From positions 2,046,001 through 2,110,000 of the forward strand of contig NZ_JACBZX010000001.1 in NCBI RefSeq assembly GCF_013408565.1: a stretch of DNA of 64,000 bases, given 5' to 3'. Of the stretch, positions 1 to 10,220 are shown one piece after another; within the stretch, counting starts at the first letter, position 1, and each line of letters starts with the position of its first letter. The DNA comes from Janibacter alkaliphilus (GTDB lineage Bacteria; Actinomycetota; Actinomycetes; Actinomycetales; Dermatophilaceae). The position numbers were made by a program, and so were the translations under genes. The notes under the pieces were generated by a model. It saw only the letters and a list, made by a program, of their open reading frames with translations, had not been told where the DNA came from and searched no databases.

Positions 1-854
1 CGCTGCTCGCGCTGCTGTCCTCCGGATCGCTCAGCGAGGAGGACTGGGAGGAGGTCGAGGACCTGCTGCTGGCCGCCGACCTCGGCATCGAGCCGACCAC
101 CGAGCTCGTCGACTCCCTCCGCGAGCACGTCGCCGTCGACGGCACCACCGACCCGGACGTCGCCAAGAACTGGCTCTACGCCGACCTGCTCGCGCTCGTC
201 GACCCGAGCATGGACCGTGGCCTGGCCGCCAGCCGGGTGGACGGGCGCCCGGCCTGCCTGCTCGTCGTCGGGGTCAACGGCACCGGCAAGACCACCACCG
301 TCGGCAAGCTCGCCCGGGTGCTCGTCGCCAACGACCGCGACGTCGTGCTCGGTGCCGCGGACACCTTCCGCGCCGCCGCCGCCGACCAGCTCGAGACCTG
401 GGGCGCCCGGGTCGGGGTGCCGACGATCCGCTCCGACCGGGAGGGCGCCGACCCGGCCGCGGTCGCCTTCGACGCGGTGCACGCGGCCGCCGAGATGGAG
501 ACCGACGCGGTGATCATCGACACCGCCGGCCGGCTGCACAACAAGGTCGGCCTCATGGACGAGCTGGCCAAGGTCAAGCGGGTCATCGAGAAGCAGAGCC
601 CGATCGACGAGGTGCTGCTCGTCCTGGACGCCACCACCGGGCAGAACGGCCTGGCCCAGGCGAAGGTCTTCGCCGAGGTCGCGAACATCACCGGGGTCGT
701 GCTCACCAAGCTCGACGGCACCGCCAAGGGCGGCATCGTCGTGGCCGTGCAGCGTCAGCTCGGGGTGCCGGTCAAGCTCGTCGGGCTGGGCGAGGGCCCG
801 GACGACCTGGCGCCCTTCGTCCCCGAGGCCTTCGTGGACGCCATCGTCGGCTGA
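1..854 (+). CDS. ftsY: Signal recognition particle receptor FtsY (5'-truncated by window edge)
   Basis: GTPase that docks the SRP-ribosome complex at the membrane during co-translational insertion. The reading frame is open from base 3 to a TGA at 852-854, so the N-terminal acidic/membrane region and start lie outside the window. Visible: the N-domain helices (EEDWEEVEDLLLAADLG), the G1 loop GVNGTGKTTT about 90 residues in, DTFRAAAADQLE, the G3 motif DTAGRLHNK, the G4-type motif LTKLDGTAKGG and the closing LGEGPDDLAPF, all diagnostic of FtsY rather than Ffh. Its partner Ffh is encoded at 8.6 kb, separated by the nitrogen genes as is usual in actinobacteria. Family assignment is secure. Confidence 0.97.
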   Translation, partial: LLALLSSGSLSEEDWEEVEDLLLAADLGIEPTTELVDSLREHVAVDGTTDPDVAKNWLYADLLALVDPSMDRGLAASRVDGRPACLLVVGVNGTGKTTTVGKLARVLVANDRDVVLGAADTFRAAAADQLETWGARVGVPTIRSDREGADPAAVAFDAVHAAAEMETDAVIIDTAGRLHNKVGLMDELAKVKRVIEKQSPIDEVLLVLDATTGQNGLAQAKVFAEVANITGVVLTKLDGTAKGGIVVAVQRQLGVPVKLVGLGEGPDDLAPFVPEAFVDAIVG

Positions 855-881
855 GCCGGACCGCCCTGGACCACGACACGG

Positions 882-932
882 ACGACGAAGGGGGCCCGCC
901 ACCGTCAGACGGTGGCGGGCCCCCTTCGTCGT
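882..932. terminator. Long bidirectional hairpin terminator after ftsY
   Basis: A perfect 23-bp stem (882-904 with 910-932) and a 5-nt loop lies between ftsY and the convergent gene ending at 949. The outer part of the stem reads ACGACGAAGGGGG. There is no U-tract. Its position between converging genes makes a two-way terminator the best reading. Confidence 0.8.
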
Positions 933-948
933 GCGGAGGCGCTGCGGC

Positions 949-1761
949 TCAGCGGCTCTGCTCGAAGGTGAGGTAGTACTGCAGGTTGTCGCCGCTCACC
1001 ACGGCCCAGGCCACCTCGACGTCGATCGTCGCCGTGCCGCCCCCGCTGAGCGCGGGCGCGGAGCAGATGGTGGACCGGCCCTCGATGAGGGTGAGCCCGG
1101 TGCCGCAGGTGATGTCGCTCGGGCTGTGCCCGTAGCCCTTCATCGCGTCGTAGGCCTTGCTCTCCAGCTCGGCGCTCTCCAGCCGCTGCGAGCTGTCGGT
1201 GTTGTCGGTGCCCGACGGCGGGTCCGGGACGCTCGGGGTGGTCGGCGTCGGCGTCGTCGTGGTGCTCGAGCTCGTCGGCGGGGTGGTCGTCGACGTCGGC
1301 GGGGTGGTCGAGGAGTCCGTGGTGGAGGAGTCCGAGGTGGACGAGTCGGTGCTGCTCGACGAGGTCGTCGTGGTGTCCGGGTCGTCCGAGTCGCCGTCGT
1401 TGACCGCCCAGATGACGCCGCCGGCGCAGCAGACGAGGAGGATCAGGGCGAGGATGCCGCCGACGATCCAGGCCCAGACCGGGACGCCCTTCTTCGGCGG
1501 CTCACCGCCCTGCCCGTAGCCACCCTGGCCACCGCCGGGACCGTAGCCGCCGGGCTGGCCGTAGCCGCCCTGACCGCCGCCGGGCTGCGGGCTCTGCGGC
1601 GAGCCGTAGGGGCTGGAGCCACCCTGCCCGCCCGGCTGCTGGCCGTAGCCGCCCTGACCCGGCTGCTGGCCGTAGCCCGGCTGCTGCGGGTCCTGCGGCG
1701 AGCCGTAGGGGCTGGAGCCGCCCTGCCCGGGGCCGGGCGGCGGAGGTGGGGGCTGCGTCAT
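949..1761 (-). CDS. Membrane-anchored DUF4333-like protein with Gly/Pro/Gln-rich N-terminus
   Basis: A 270-residue protein of unknown function. Order of parts: a cytoplasmic N-terminal half of about 95 residues built from repeated GQGGYGQQPG / SSPYGSPQ-like segments; one transmembrane helix (VWAWIVGGILALILLVCCAG, about residues 110-130); a long Thr/Ser/Pro linker; and a C-terminal domain of about 80 residues with two cysteines (ITCGTGL, STICSAP) that resembles DUF4333. The topology implies an extracytoplasmic sensor or binding domain on a flexible stalk. The start is the ATG at 1761, which overlaps the stop of the upstream gene (ATGA), so the two are probably translationally coupled. The DUF4333 match is from memory of the fold pattern. 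Confidence 0.8.
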   Translation of the reverse strand: MTQPPPPPPGPGQGGSSPYGSPQDPQQPGYGQQPGQGGYGQQPGGQGGSSPYGSPQSPQPGGGQGGYGQPGGYGPGGGQGGYGQGGEPPKKGVPVWAWIVGGILALILLVCCAGGVIWAVNDGDSDDPDTTTTSSSSTDSSTSDSSTTDSSTTPPTSTTTPPTSSSTTTTPTPTTPSVPDPPSGTDNTDSSQRLESAELESKAYDAMKGYGHSPSDITCGTGLTLIEGRSTICSAPALSGGGTATIDVEVAWAVVSGDNLQYYLTFEQSR

Positions 1762-2189
1762 GGTCTCTCTCCCTGCGCGTCGGTGGCCGTGGGTCCGGCC
1801 GGGTCCGTGGTCGAGCCCGGGACGGCGCACGCGGGGGTCCCCCCGGGGAAGATGTGCCGGTTGCGGGCGACCCAACGGTAAGCCAGAGCGGCCACCCGGT
1901 CGAGGACCGGCGCGGTCAGCAGCGCGCCGAGCGGCCGTGCCCAGGGGTAGGAGGCGCGCAGCATCCGGGCCACCGCGGCGTGACCGGAGGCGATGCTGCC
2001 GTCCGTCGCCACCCACTGCAGGGCCTCGTCGCACTCCGCCTGGGTCAGGCCCAGGGCATCGAGGTCGAGGGCCTGGCTGGGGGCCACGTCGAAACGCTCC
2101 GGCTCGGGGCGGAAGCGCCGCTCCACGAGGCTCGCCGCGCGGGTGCACATGCCGCAGTCGCCGTCGAAGACGAGGACAGGTCGTCGCAT
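1758..2189 (-). CDS. DCC-family thiol-disulfide oxidoreductase-like protein (DUF393)
   Basis: A 143-residue protein opening with VLVFDGDCGMC, the hallmark of the DCC family, a thioredoxin-like fold with a CxxC-type motif close to the N-terminus. The family is usually described as putative thiol-disulfide oxidoreductases, but few members have a proven substrate. The C-terminal 25 residues are rich in Pro/Thr/Gly and look disordered. The ATG at 2189 follows an in-frame GTG at 2192; either could start the protein. It lies 9 bp after the papain-like gene and overlaps the next gene by 4 nt, so the three minus-strand genes look like one unit. Confidence 0.85.
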   Translation of the reverse strand: MRRPVLVFDGDCGMCTRAASLVERRFRPEPERFDVAPSQALDLDALGLTQAECDEALQWVATDGSIASGHAAVARMLRASYPWARPLGALLTAPVLDRVAALAYRWVARNRHIFPGGTPACAVPGSTTDPAGPTATDAQGERP

Positions 2190-2198
2190 CACCCGAGC

Positions 2199-2843
2199 CT
2201 ACCCGCGCACCGGGACCTCGCCGCCGAGCGTCCAGCCCTCCCGCAGCGGCAGCCGGTCCCCGCTCCAGAAGACCCCCGGGTCGTACCAGCCGGTCGGCAC
2301 GTCGCCGTCCAGCAGACCCATCTCCTCGAAGGTGGCCCCGACCACCTCGGCGCAGTAGGCCACCTCCGGGCGCATCCCCTTCGCGCGGTCCTGGCGGCGG
2401 GAGAGGTGCGCGTCCCGCCCGCGCAGCCACCGCCAGGCCAGCCGCCCGGTGAAGGGGAAGGAGACCCCGTCCAGGCGGGCCACCGCCCGCAGCGCCCCGT
2501 CCTCCTGGGCCCGGCCGGCCTCGGGCAGCAGCTGACGCACCCAGGCGCGCTGCCGATAGGTCGTCTGCCAGCGCAGCACCGCCTCGCGCAGGTCGTGCAG
2601 CTGCACCCCGCGGTGGCGCTCGCCGGTCCACACGTCCGGCAGCGACCGCCCCAGCTCGGCGTGCCACATCAGCGGCGGCAGGTCCTCGAGCACCAGCGCC
2701 ATCCCGACATGGTTCACCGGGCTGTTCGTCGCCGCCTGGATCGCCCGGTCCGCCACGCTGCGGCCGCGGAAGATCCACACGTCCCCGGTGCGCGCCGCGG
2801 CCACCGCCTCGTCCAGGGTCAGCCCGTCGCTGCTGCTCGCCAT
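2199..2843 (-). CDS. Permuted papain-like / NlpC-P60-type putative hydrolase
   Basis: A 214-residue protein. Near the N-terminus it has GDVWIFRGRS followed by NHVGMAL (conserved His), and after a variable middle YCAEVVGATFEEMGLL, where the Cys sits after the His. His-before-Cys order is that of the circularly permuted papain-like enzymes (YiiX/YebB type), some of which cleave peptides, amides or thioesters. No signal peptide or membrane segment is seen, so it is probably cytoplasmic. The start was set at the ATG at 2843 because a CAGGAT hexamer lies 7 nt upstream, a spacing repeated at many genes here; an in-frame ATG at 2852 lies inside that hexamer. Substrate unknown. Confidence 0.72.
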   Translation of the reverse strand: MASSSDGLTLDEAVAAARTGDVWIFRGRSVADRAIQAATNSPVNHVGMALVLEDLPPLMWHAELGRSLPDVWTGERHRGVQLHDLREAVLRWQTTYRQRAWVRQLLPEAGRAQEDGALRAVARLDGVSFPFTGRLAWRWLRGRDAHLSRRQDRAKGMRPEVAYCAEVVGATFEEMGLLDGDVPTGWYDPGVFWSGDRLPLREGWTLGGEVPVRG

Positions 2844-2846
2844 GCG

Positions 2847-2899
2847 GCCCATCCTGCCCGGTCACGGCACAGCCCGTCGGCGGCCAGGGCAGGATGGGC
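2847..2899. promoter_or_regulatory. Mirror-image divergent promoter pair
   Basis: The 13-mer GGGCAGGATGGGC occurs at 2887-2899 on the plus strand and, inverted, at 2847-2859. Each copy places CAGGAT 6-7 nt before a start codon (ATG 2902 plus, ATG 2843 minus). This looks like two leaderless promoters sharing a 58-bp divergent region. Confidence 0.55.
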
Positions 2900-2901
2900 G
2901 C

Positions 2902-3120
2902 ATGGCTCTGCGACGCCCCGCTGCCCGACGCCCCCCTGCCCGGCTGGTCAAGGCGCTCGGGGTCGCCTCGCTCGTCGGGGTCGCGGCCACCGGCGCGGTG
3001 GTCGCCCGCGGCGAGCGGCAGCGGCGCAGCTACACCCCTGAGCAGGTCCGTCGGCGGCTGCACGAGCGGCACGCCGAGACGGTCGACCACGACGGCCCGG
3101 TCCTCGGCGCCCCGGACTGA
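2902..3120 (+). CDS. Small basic single-pass membrane protein, unknown function
   Basis: A 72-residue protein. The first 15 residues are rich in Arg/Ala/Pro; then comes a hydrophobic stretch (LGVASLVGVAATGAVVA, about residues 19-35) and an Arg-rich cytoplasmic tail containing RRSYTPEQVRRRLHERHAE. Such short tails with YTPEQVRxRLHER occur in conserved actinobacterial hypothetical proteins, but no function is known to me. The start ATG is preceded by CAGGAT at exactly 6 nt, matching the leaderless pattern. The next gene starts 1 nt after its TGA, so the two are probably co-transcribed. Confidence 0.7.
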   Translation: MALRRPAARRPPARLVKALGVASLVGVAATGAVVARGERQRRSYTPEQVRRRLHERHAETVDHDGPVLGAPD

Positions 3121-3121
3121 C

Positions 3122-4324
3122 GTGGCCGCCTCCCGGCTGCGTCGCGTCGGCCGTGGGCTGCGGCTGGTCGTCGTGCTGATCCTCGTCGCGGTCGCCGCGC
3201 GGATCCTCTGGTGCGGCTACGGCCCGCACGACCCGGACGTCGGTGCCCAGGTCCGCTTCCTCGACGCCGCCGTCGACGACGGCGCCGGGGAGTCGATGCA
3301 GCAGCTCTTCCCCGAGGGCGAGTACTTCCTGCTCGTCCTCAGCGGGCTGGCCGCCCCGGCCGACGACGAGCTCACCGAGCCGCAGCAGGTGACGGTCATG
3401 ACCGAACGGCTGGAGCGCATCGGGCAGAGCGAGGTCAGCGCTCCCTTCGCCGGCTCCGCCGGGACCGAGCACGGCGCCTTCTACCACGGGTGGACGCTGC
3501 TGCTGGAGGTCGAGCGGGCCCGGCTCAGCGGCGAGCAGCCGCACCGTCAGCGGGTGCGCGAGCAGGCCGAGCGCCTGGCCGACGCGCTCGCGGAAGCCCC
3601 CAGCGGCTACCTGGAGTCCTACGCCGGGCAGACCTGGCCGGTCGACAACGTCGTCGCCGCGGCCGCCCTCGCCCGCGCCGACGAGCTCCTCGGGCTGCCG
3701 GAGGTCGGGCGCACCGTGGCCGCCTGGCCGGAGCGAGTCGCCGCCACCCGCGACCCCGGGACCGGGCTGCTGCCGCACCAGGTGGACGGCCAGGGACAGA
3801 CCCTCGACGGGCCACGCGCCACCTCGCAGTCGCTGATCCAGCTCTTCTGGCCCGAGATCGACCCGGACACCGCGCCGGAGCAGTGGCAGCGGTTCGTGGA
3901 CACCTTCGTCGACCGTCGCGCCGGACTGGTGGGCGTCCGGGAGCACCCGAAGGGGGTGGACCGCGGCGGCGACGTCGACTCCGGGCCGCTGGTCCTCGGC
4001 GTCTCGCTCAGCGCCACCGTGGTCACCCTCGGCGCCGCCCGGGCGCACGGTGACCTGGACCTGGCCGAGGACCTCTCCCGGGAGGGCGAGCTGCTCGGGC
4101 TGCCCCTCCAGCTGGCCGGGCAGCGCCGCTACGCCGGCGGGGTGCTGCCGGTGGGCGACGCCTTCCTCGCCTGGGCGCGGACCGTGCCGGCCGCCGAGCC
4201 GGAGGTCGACAGCGGCGCCCCGGCGCCGTCGTGGTGGGCGTGGGCGCTGCTGCCGCTGGGGCTGGCCGCGGTGATCCAGGTCGCACCCCGGGTCTCACGC
4301 CGTGGGACGGTGCGCTCGCCGTAA
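3122..4324 (+). CDS. Membrane-anchored (alpha/alpha)-toroid-like protein, unknown function
   Basis: A 400-residue protein with an N-terminal membrane helix (LRLVVVLILVAVAARILW, residues 8-26), a large extracytoplasmic helical domain, and a C-terminal membrane helix (WWAWALLPLGLAAVIQVA, about residues 370-388). The domain has regularly spaced helices with conserved-looking aromatic and charged clusters (HGAFYHGWTLLLEVERA, LESYAGQTWPVDNVVAAAALAR, GLLPHQVDG). That resembles six-hairpin glycosidase/terpenoid-cyclase-like toroids, but I recognise no specific family. A GTG start at 3122 is taken because it directly follows the TGA of the small gene upstream and precedes the membrane helix. Its TAA stop (4322-4324) overlaps the first GlnR-like half-box of amt. 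Confidence 0.7.
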   Translation: MAASRLRRVGRGLRLVVVLILVAVAARILWCGYGPHDPDVGAQVRFLDAAVDDGAGESMQQLFPEGEYFLLVLSGLAAPADDELTEPQQVTVMTERLERIGQSEVSAPFAGSAGTEHGAFYHGWTLLLEVERARLSGEQPHRQRVREQAERLADALAEAPSGYLESYAGQTWPVDNVVAAAALARADELLGLPEVGRTVAAWPERVAATRDPGTGLLPHQVDGQGQTLDGPRATSQSLIQLFWPEIDPDTAPEQWQRFVDTFVDRRAGLVGVREHPKGVDRGGDVDSGPLVLGVSLSATVVTLGAARAHGDLDLAEDLSREGELLGLPLQLAGQRRYAGGVLPVGDAFLAWARTVPAAEPEVDSGAPAPSWWAWALLPLGLAAVIQVAPRVSRRGTVRSP

Positions 4325-4390
4325 CACGACCCTTACCTGCGACCCCTGGCCGTAACACCGGCGAAACACGTCGTGGCCCCGAGGCGAAAC
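4321..4390 (+). promoter_or_regulatory. GlnR-type operator boxes upstream of amt-glnK-glnD
   Basis: GTAAC (4352-4356), a 6-nt spacer and GAAAC (4363-4367) reproduce the a-site/b-site arrangement described for actinobacterial GlnR. A second pair, GTAAC (4321-4325) and CTTAC (4332-4336), and an isolated GAAAC (4386-4390) flank it. The cluster ends 25 nt before the amt ATG. This predicts nitrogen-limitation control by GlnR, whose own gene is not in the window. Confidence 0.75.
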
Positions 4391-4414
4391 ACCGGCGGAG
4401 AACAGTGTCCGGCC

Positions 4415-6186
<1,772 letters not shown>

Positions 6187-6205
6187 CGCAGGGACGCTGA
6201 CACCG

Positions 6206-8584
6206 ATGACCACGACGCGCGATCGAGCAGACCTGCGCGCGGAGCGGCTCGACCTCGCCGGCACCAGGCAGTTCGCCACGCCTGGTGCCGGCGAGGCCCG
6301 TCGCGCCGCGATCACCGAGGTCACCCGCACCTGGCTGCGCGAGCTCTACGCCGACGCGGTGGGGGAGCGACCCGGCCTCGCCCTGGCCGCCGTCGGCAGC
6401 CTGGGCCGCGGGGACTCCGGGCCGCTGAGCGACCTCGACCTGGTCCTGGTGCACGACGGCCGCTCGGTCGCCACGAGCGAGGTCGCCCGGCTCGCCGACG
6501 AGCTCTGGTACCCGATCTGGGACTCGGGGCTGCGGCTGGACCACTCGGTGCGCTCGTCCGCCGAGTGCCGGAAGGTGGCCGCGGACGACCTGGCCGCCGC
6601 GGTCGGGCTGCTCGACCTCAACCTCGTCGCCGGCGACCCCGACCTCGTCGCCGGGGTCCGCTCCACGGTGGCGCACGACTGGCGGGCCGGGGCCCGCAAG
6701 CGGCTGCCCACCTTCCTGGAGTCGCTGCGCGCCCGGCACCACCGGCACGGCGAGCTGGCCCAGCAGATCGAGCCGGACCTGAAGGAGGCCGCCGGCGGGC
6801 TGCGCGACGCCACCGTGCTGCGGGCGCTCACCGAGGCCTGGCTGACCGACCGGCCCCGTGGCGAGGTGGATGCCGCGCTCGCCCGGCTGCTCGACGTCCG
6901 GGACGCGCTGCACGTGGTGACCGGCCGCGGGCGCGACCGCCTCTCGCTGGAGGAGCACGACGCGGTCGCCGCCCTGCTCTGCCTCGAGGACGGCGACGCG
7001 CTGCTCACCCAGGTGTCCTGGGCCGCGCGCACCGTCGCCTGGAGCCTGGACGGCACCGCCCGCCGGGCCGCGCAGAGCCAGCGTGCGCGAACCCTGCGCG
7101 TCGGCCCCCGCCAGCCGGCGATGAGCCCGCTGGGGCACGGCCTCTTCAAGCACGACGGAGAAGCGGTGCTCGGCTCCACCGGGCAGGTCGGGGTGGACCC
7201 GACCCTGCCGCTGCGGGCCGCCTCGGTGGCCGCCCGGGCCCGGCTGCCGATCGCCCCGAAGACGCTGCAGAACCTCGCCGAGTCCCCGGAGATCGCCCAG
7301 CCGTGGGACGCCCGGGCCCGCGACCTGCTCACCGACCTGCTGTCCACCGGCCCCGGGCTGGTGGAGGTCTGGGAGGGCCTGGACCAGGTCGGCCTCGTCG
7401 AGTGCTGGCTGCCGGAGTGGGTGGCCGTGCGCAGCCGCCCGCAGCGCAACGCCATCCACCGCCACACCGTCGACCGGCACCTGCTGGAGACCGTGCTGCA
7501 GGCCGGGACGATGGCCCGCGAGGTCGCCCGCCCCGACCTGCTGCTGCTCGGCGCCCTGCTGCACGACATCGGCAAGGTCGCCGGCTCCCGCGACCACTCC
7601 GTCGACGGGGCCCGGATCGCCGACGGCGCGCTGCGCCGCCTGGGGCTGGCCGACGAGGACCGGGAGCTCGTGGTGCTGCTGGTCCGCGAGCACCTCACCC
7701 TGCTCGACGTCGCCACCCGCCGCGACCTGGAGGACCCCAGCACCCTGGCGCACGTGCTCGACGTCGTCGGCCACGACATCGAGACCTTCGAGATGCTGCG
7801 CGCGCTGACCGTCGCCGACGCCCGGGCCGCCGGGCCGAAGGCGTGGACCGACTGGCGGGCCAGCCTGCTCGACGTGCTCACCGGCCGGGTGCGCGAGGCG
7901 CTCACCGGGGAGGCGCCGCTGGTGCCGCCGCCGCCACGACCGGAGCTGGACGAGGCCGCCCTGGACGACGTGGCCACCGGGCGCCCGCACGTCACCGTCG
8001 CCGCGGCGCCCGGCGGCTGGGAGATCACCGTGCACGCCCGCGACCGGCTCGGCCTCTTCGCCGACACCGCCGGTCTGCTCGCCGCCTACGGGCTCACCGT
8101 GCGCCGGGCCCGGCTGGGCACCGTCGACGGGATCGCCGTGGACGAGTGGTTCGTCGAGTCGCCCGGCGGCGACCCGCCGGAGCCGCTGCGGATCGTGCAG
8201 GGCCTGACCCGGCTCGAAGGGGGCGACCGCGGCACCCTGGCCTCGCTCGACCGGCGGCGTCGTACCCGCACCACCATCCCGTCGCCGGCCGGCGGCGCCC
8301 GCGCCTTCGTCGTCCCGGCGGCCGGCACCGACGCCACCGTCATCGAGGTCCGCGCCCAGGACCGGCCCGGGCTGCTGCACGACCTCGGGCTGGCGCTCGC
8401 GGCGCAGGGGCTGGGGGTCCGCTCGGCGCACGTCTCCACCCACGCCGGGCAGACGCTGGACACCTTCTACGTCACCGAGCCGCTGGGTCGGCCGCTGCCG
8501 CCGGCCCGGGTCGCCCGGGCGGTCGGGGCGGTGATCGACGCCTGCGACGCGGGGGTGGACGACGAGGTGCCGCGCGGCGGATAA
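6206..8584 (+). CDS. glnD: [Protein-PII] nucleotidyltransferase / deadenylylase GlnD
   Basis: A bifunctional enzyme of 792 residues that modifies and demodifies GlnK. Domains in order: a nucleotidyltransferase with VGSLGRGDSGPLSDLDLVLV (about residues 62-80, the G-[GS]...DxD signature), a middle helical domain, an HD hydrolase with LLGALLHDIGKVAGSRDHS (about residues 446-465), and two C-terminal ACT domains beginning near residues 600 and 712. In actinobacteria the homologous enzyme adenylylates PII. The start ATG at 6206 follows glnK closely. The TAA stop overlaps the likely -10 element of ffh. Slightly shorter than the proteobacterial enzyme (about 890 residues), as usual for this phylum. 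Confidence 0.95.
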   Translation: MTTTRDRADLRAERLDLAGTRQFATPGAGEARRAAITEVTRTWLRELYADAVGERPGLALAAVGSLGRGDSGPLSDLDLVLVHDGRSVATSEVARLADELWYPIWDSGLRLDHSVRSSAECRKVAADDLAAAVGLLDLNLVAGDPDLVAGVRSTVAHDWRAGARKRLPTFLESLRARHHRHGELAQQIEPDLKEAAGGLRDATVLRALTEAWLTDRPRGEVDAALARLLDVRDALHVVTGRGRDRLSLEEHDAVAALLCLEDGDALLTQVSWAARTVAWSLDGTARRAAQSQRARTLRVGPRQPAMSPLGHGLFKHDGEAVLGSTGQVGVDPTLPLRAASVAARARLPIAPKTLQNLAESPEIAQPWDARARDLLTDLLSTGPGLVEVWEGLDQVGLVECWLPEWVAVRSRPQRNAIHRHTVDRHLLETVLQAGTMAREVARPDLLLLGALLHDIGKVAGSRDHSVDGARIADGALRRLGLADEDRELVVLLVREHLTLLDVATRRDLEDPSTLAHVLDVVGHDIETFEMLRALTVADARAAGPKAWTDWRASLLDVLTGRVREALTGEAPLVPPPPRPELDEAALDDVATGRPHVTVAAAPGGWEITVHARDRLGLFADTAGLLAAYGLTVRRARLGTVDGIAVDEWFVESPGGDPPEPLRIVQGLTRLEGGDRGTLASLDRRRRTRTTIPSPAGGARAFVVPAAGTDATVIEVRAQDRPGLLHDLGLALAAQGLGVRSAHVSTHAGQTLDTFYVTEPLGRPLPPARVARAVGAVIDACDAGVDDEVPRGG

Positions 8585-8594
8585 CCTTGGGCGG

Positions 8595-10211
8595 GTGTTC
8601 ACCAGCCTGTCCGACCGCCTGACCGGGACCTTCAAGAACCTCCGGGGCAAGGGGCGCCTGTCCGAGTCCGACGTCAACAAGACCGTGCGGGACATCCGCA
8701 TGGCCCTCATCGACGCGGACGTCTCGCTGCCCGTGGTCAAGCAGTTCACCTCGGCGGTGCGCGAGCGGGCCACCGGCGCCGAGGTGAGCCAGGCGCTCAA
8801 CCCGGCCCAGCAGGTCATCAAGATCGTCAACGAGGAGCTCGTCGAGATCCTCGGCGGCAACACCCGCACGATCACCTACGCCAAGCGCCCGCCGACGGTC
8901 ATCATGCTCGCCGGGCTGCAGGGCTCGGGCAAGACCACCTTCGCCGGCAAGCTCGGTGCCCGGCTGAAGGAGGAGGGGCACACCCCCCTGCTCGTCGCCG
9001 CCGACCTGCAGCGGCCGAACGCGGTCACCCAGCTCGAGGTCGTCGGCCAGCGGGCCGGGGTCTCGGTCTTCGCGCCGGAGCGCGGCAACACCGGTGGGCA
9101 CGACGCGGTCTCCGGGACCGGTGAGGGCACCCGCTCCTTCGGCGACCCCGTCGGGGTCAGCCGGGCCGGCATCCAGGAGGCGCTGAGCCGGCAGCACGAC
9201 GTGGTCATCGTCGACACCGCCGGCCGGCTCGCGGTGGACGCCGACCTCATGCAGCAGGCCTCGGACATCCGGGCGGCGATCGAGCCCGACGAGGTGCTCT
9301 TCGTCATCGACGCGATGATCGGCCAGGCCGCGGTGGAGACCGCCCAGGCCTTCCAGGAGGGCGTCGACTTCACCGGTGTCGTGCTCTCCAAGCTCGACGG
9401 CGACGCCCGCGGCGGTGCCGCGCTGTCGGTGGCCGGGACCACCGGGCGCCCGATCATGTTCGCCTCCACCGGCGAGCAGGTGAAGGACATCGAGGTCTTC
9501 CACCCGGACCGGATGGCCAGCCGGATCCTCGACATGGGCGACGTGCTCACCCTCATCGAGCAGGCCGAGCGCGCCTTCGAGCGCGGCCAGGCCGAGGAGA
9601 TGCAGCGCAAGTTCCTCGCCGAGGAGGACTTCACCTTCGACGACTTCCTGCAGCAGATGGCCGCGATCAAGCGGATGGGCTCGCTGAAGTCGATGCTGAA
9701 GATGATGCCCGGCATGGGCCAGATGAGCGCCGAGCTGGACGCCTTCGACGAGCGCCAGTTCGACCGCATCGAGGCGATGGTGCAGTCGATGACCCGCTTC
9801 GAGCGCACCCACCCCAAGCAGATCAACGGCTCCCGCCGGGCCCGGATCGCCCGCGGCTCCGGGGTCGAGGTCTCCGAGGTCAACCAGCTGCTGGAGCGCT
9901 TCGGGCAGGCGCAGAAGGTGATGAAGCAGATGGCCCGCGGCGGCGGTGTCCCCGGGATGCCCGGCATGCCGGGGATGCCCGGCGGCGGTGGCGGCCGCAA
10001 GAAGCAGGTCAAGCAGCCGAAGAAGAAGGGCAAGTCCGGCAACCCGGCCAAGCGCGCCCAGCAGGAGAAGGAGGCCGCCGACCGGGCGGCCGGGCGGCGG
10101 GCCGCGGGGCCGGCCGGGTCCGCCTTCGGCCAGCAGGGCGGTCAGGGTGCGCCGCACGAGCTCGACCCCGACCAGCTGCCCGAGGGCTTCGGCAAGTTCC
10201 TCGGGCGCTGA
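8595..10211 (+). CDS. ffh: Signal recognition particle protein Ffh
   Basis: SRP GTPase of 538 residues that binds signal sequences and 4.5S RNA. N-domain at residues 1-90, G1 loop GLQGSGKTTFAGKL (about 107), G3 DTAGRL (about 207), SKLDGDARGG (G4), then the Met-rich M domain with KRMGSLKSMLKMMPGMG and the RNA-binding GSRRARIARGSG region. The tail is a GMPGMPGMPGGGGG run followed by lysines. The G domain carries about 15 extra residues (roughly 165-180, between PERGN and FGDPVGV) compared with common Ffh proteins. The GTG start has TAACCT 7 nt upstream, overlapping the glnD stop, which suggests a leaderless promoter of its own. Confidence 0.97.
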   Translation: MFTSLSDRLTGTFKNLRGKGRLSESDVNKTVRDIRMALIDADVSLPVVKQFTSAVRERATGAEVSQALNPAQQVIKIVNEELVEILGGNTRTITYAKRPPTVIMLAGLQGSGKTTFAGKLGARLKEEGHTPLLVAADLQRPNAVTQLEVVGQRAGVSVFAPERGNTGGHDAVSGTGEGTRSFGDPVGVSRAGIQEALSRQHDVVIVDTAGRLAVDADLMQQASDIRAAIEPDEVLFVIDAMIGQAAVETAQAFQEGVDFTGVVLSKLDGDARGGAALSVAGTTGRPIMFASTGEQVKDIEVFHPDRMASRILDMGDVLTLIEQAERAFERGQAEEMQRKFLAEEDFTFDDFLQQMAAIKRMGSLKSMLKMMPGMGQMSAELDAFDERQFDRIEAMVQSMTRFERTHPKQINGSRRARIARGSGVEVSEVNQLLERFGQAQKVMKQMARGGGVPGMPGMPGMPGGGGGRKKQVKQPKKKGKSGNPAKRAQQEKEAADRAAGRRAAGPAGSAFGQQGGQGAPHELDPDQLPEGFGKFLGR

Positions 10212-10220
10212 GGCCGCCGC

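Noticed and set aside
949..3090. A 713-codon open frame on the minus strand spanning three genes
   Set aside because: Only the last 270 codons look like protein; the rest is Arg/Gly/Ala/Pro-rich antisense or out-of-frame sequence over two genes with clear motifs. Long false frames are normal at this G+C content.
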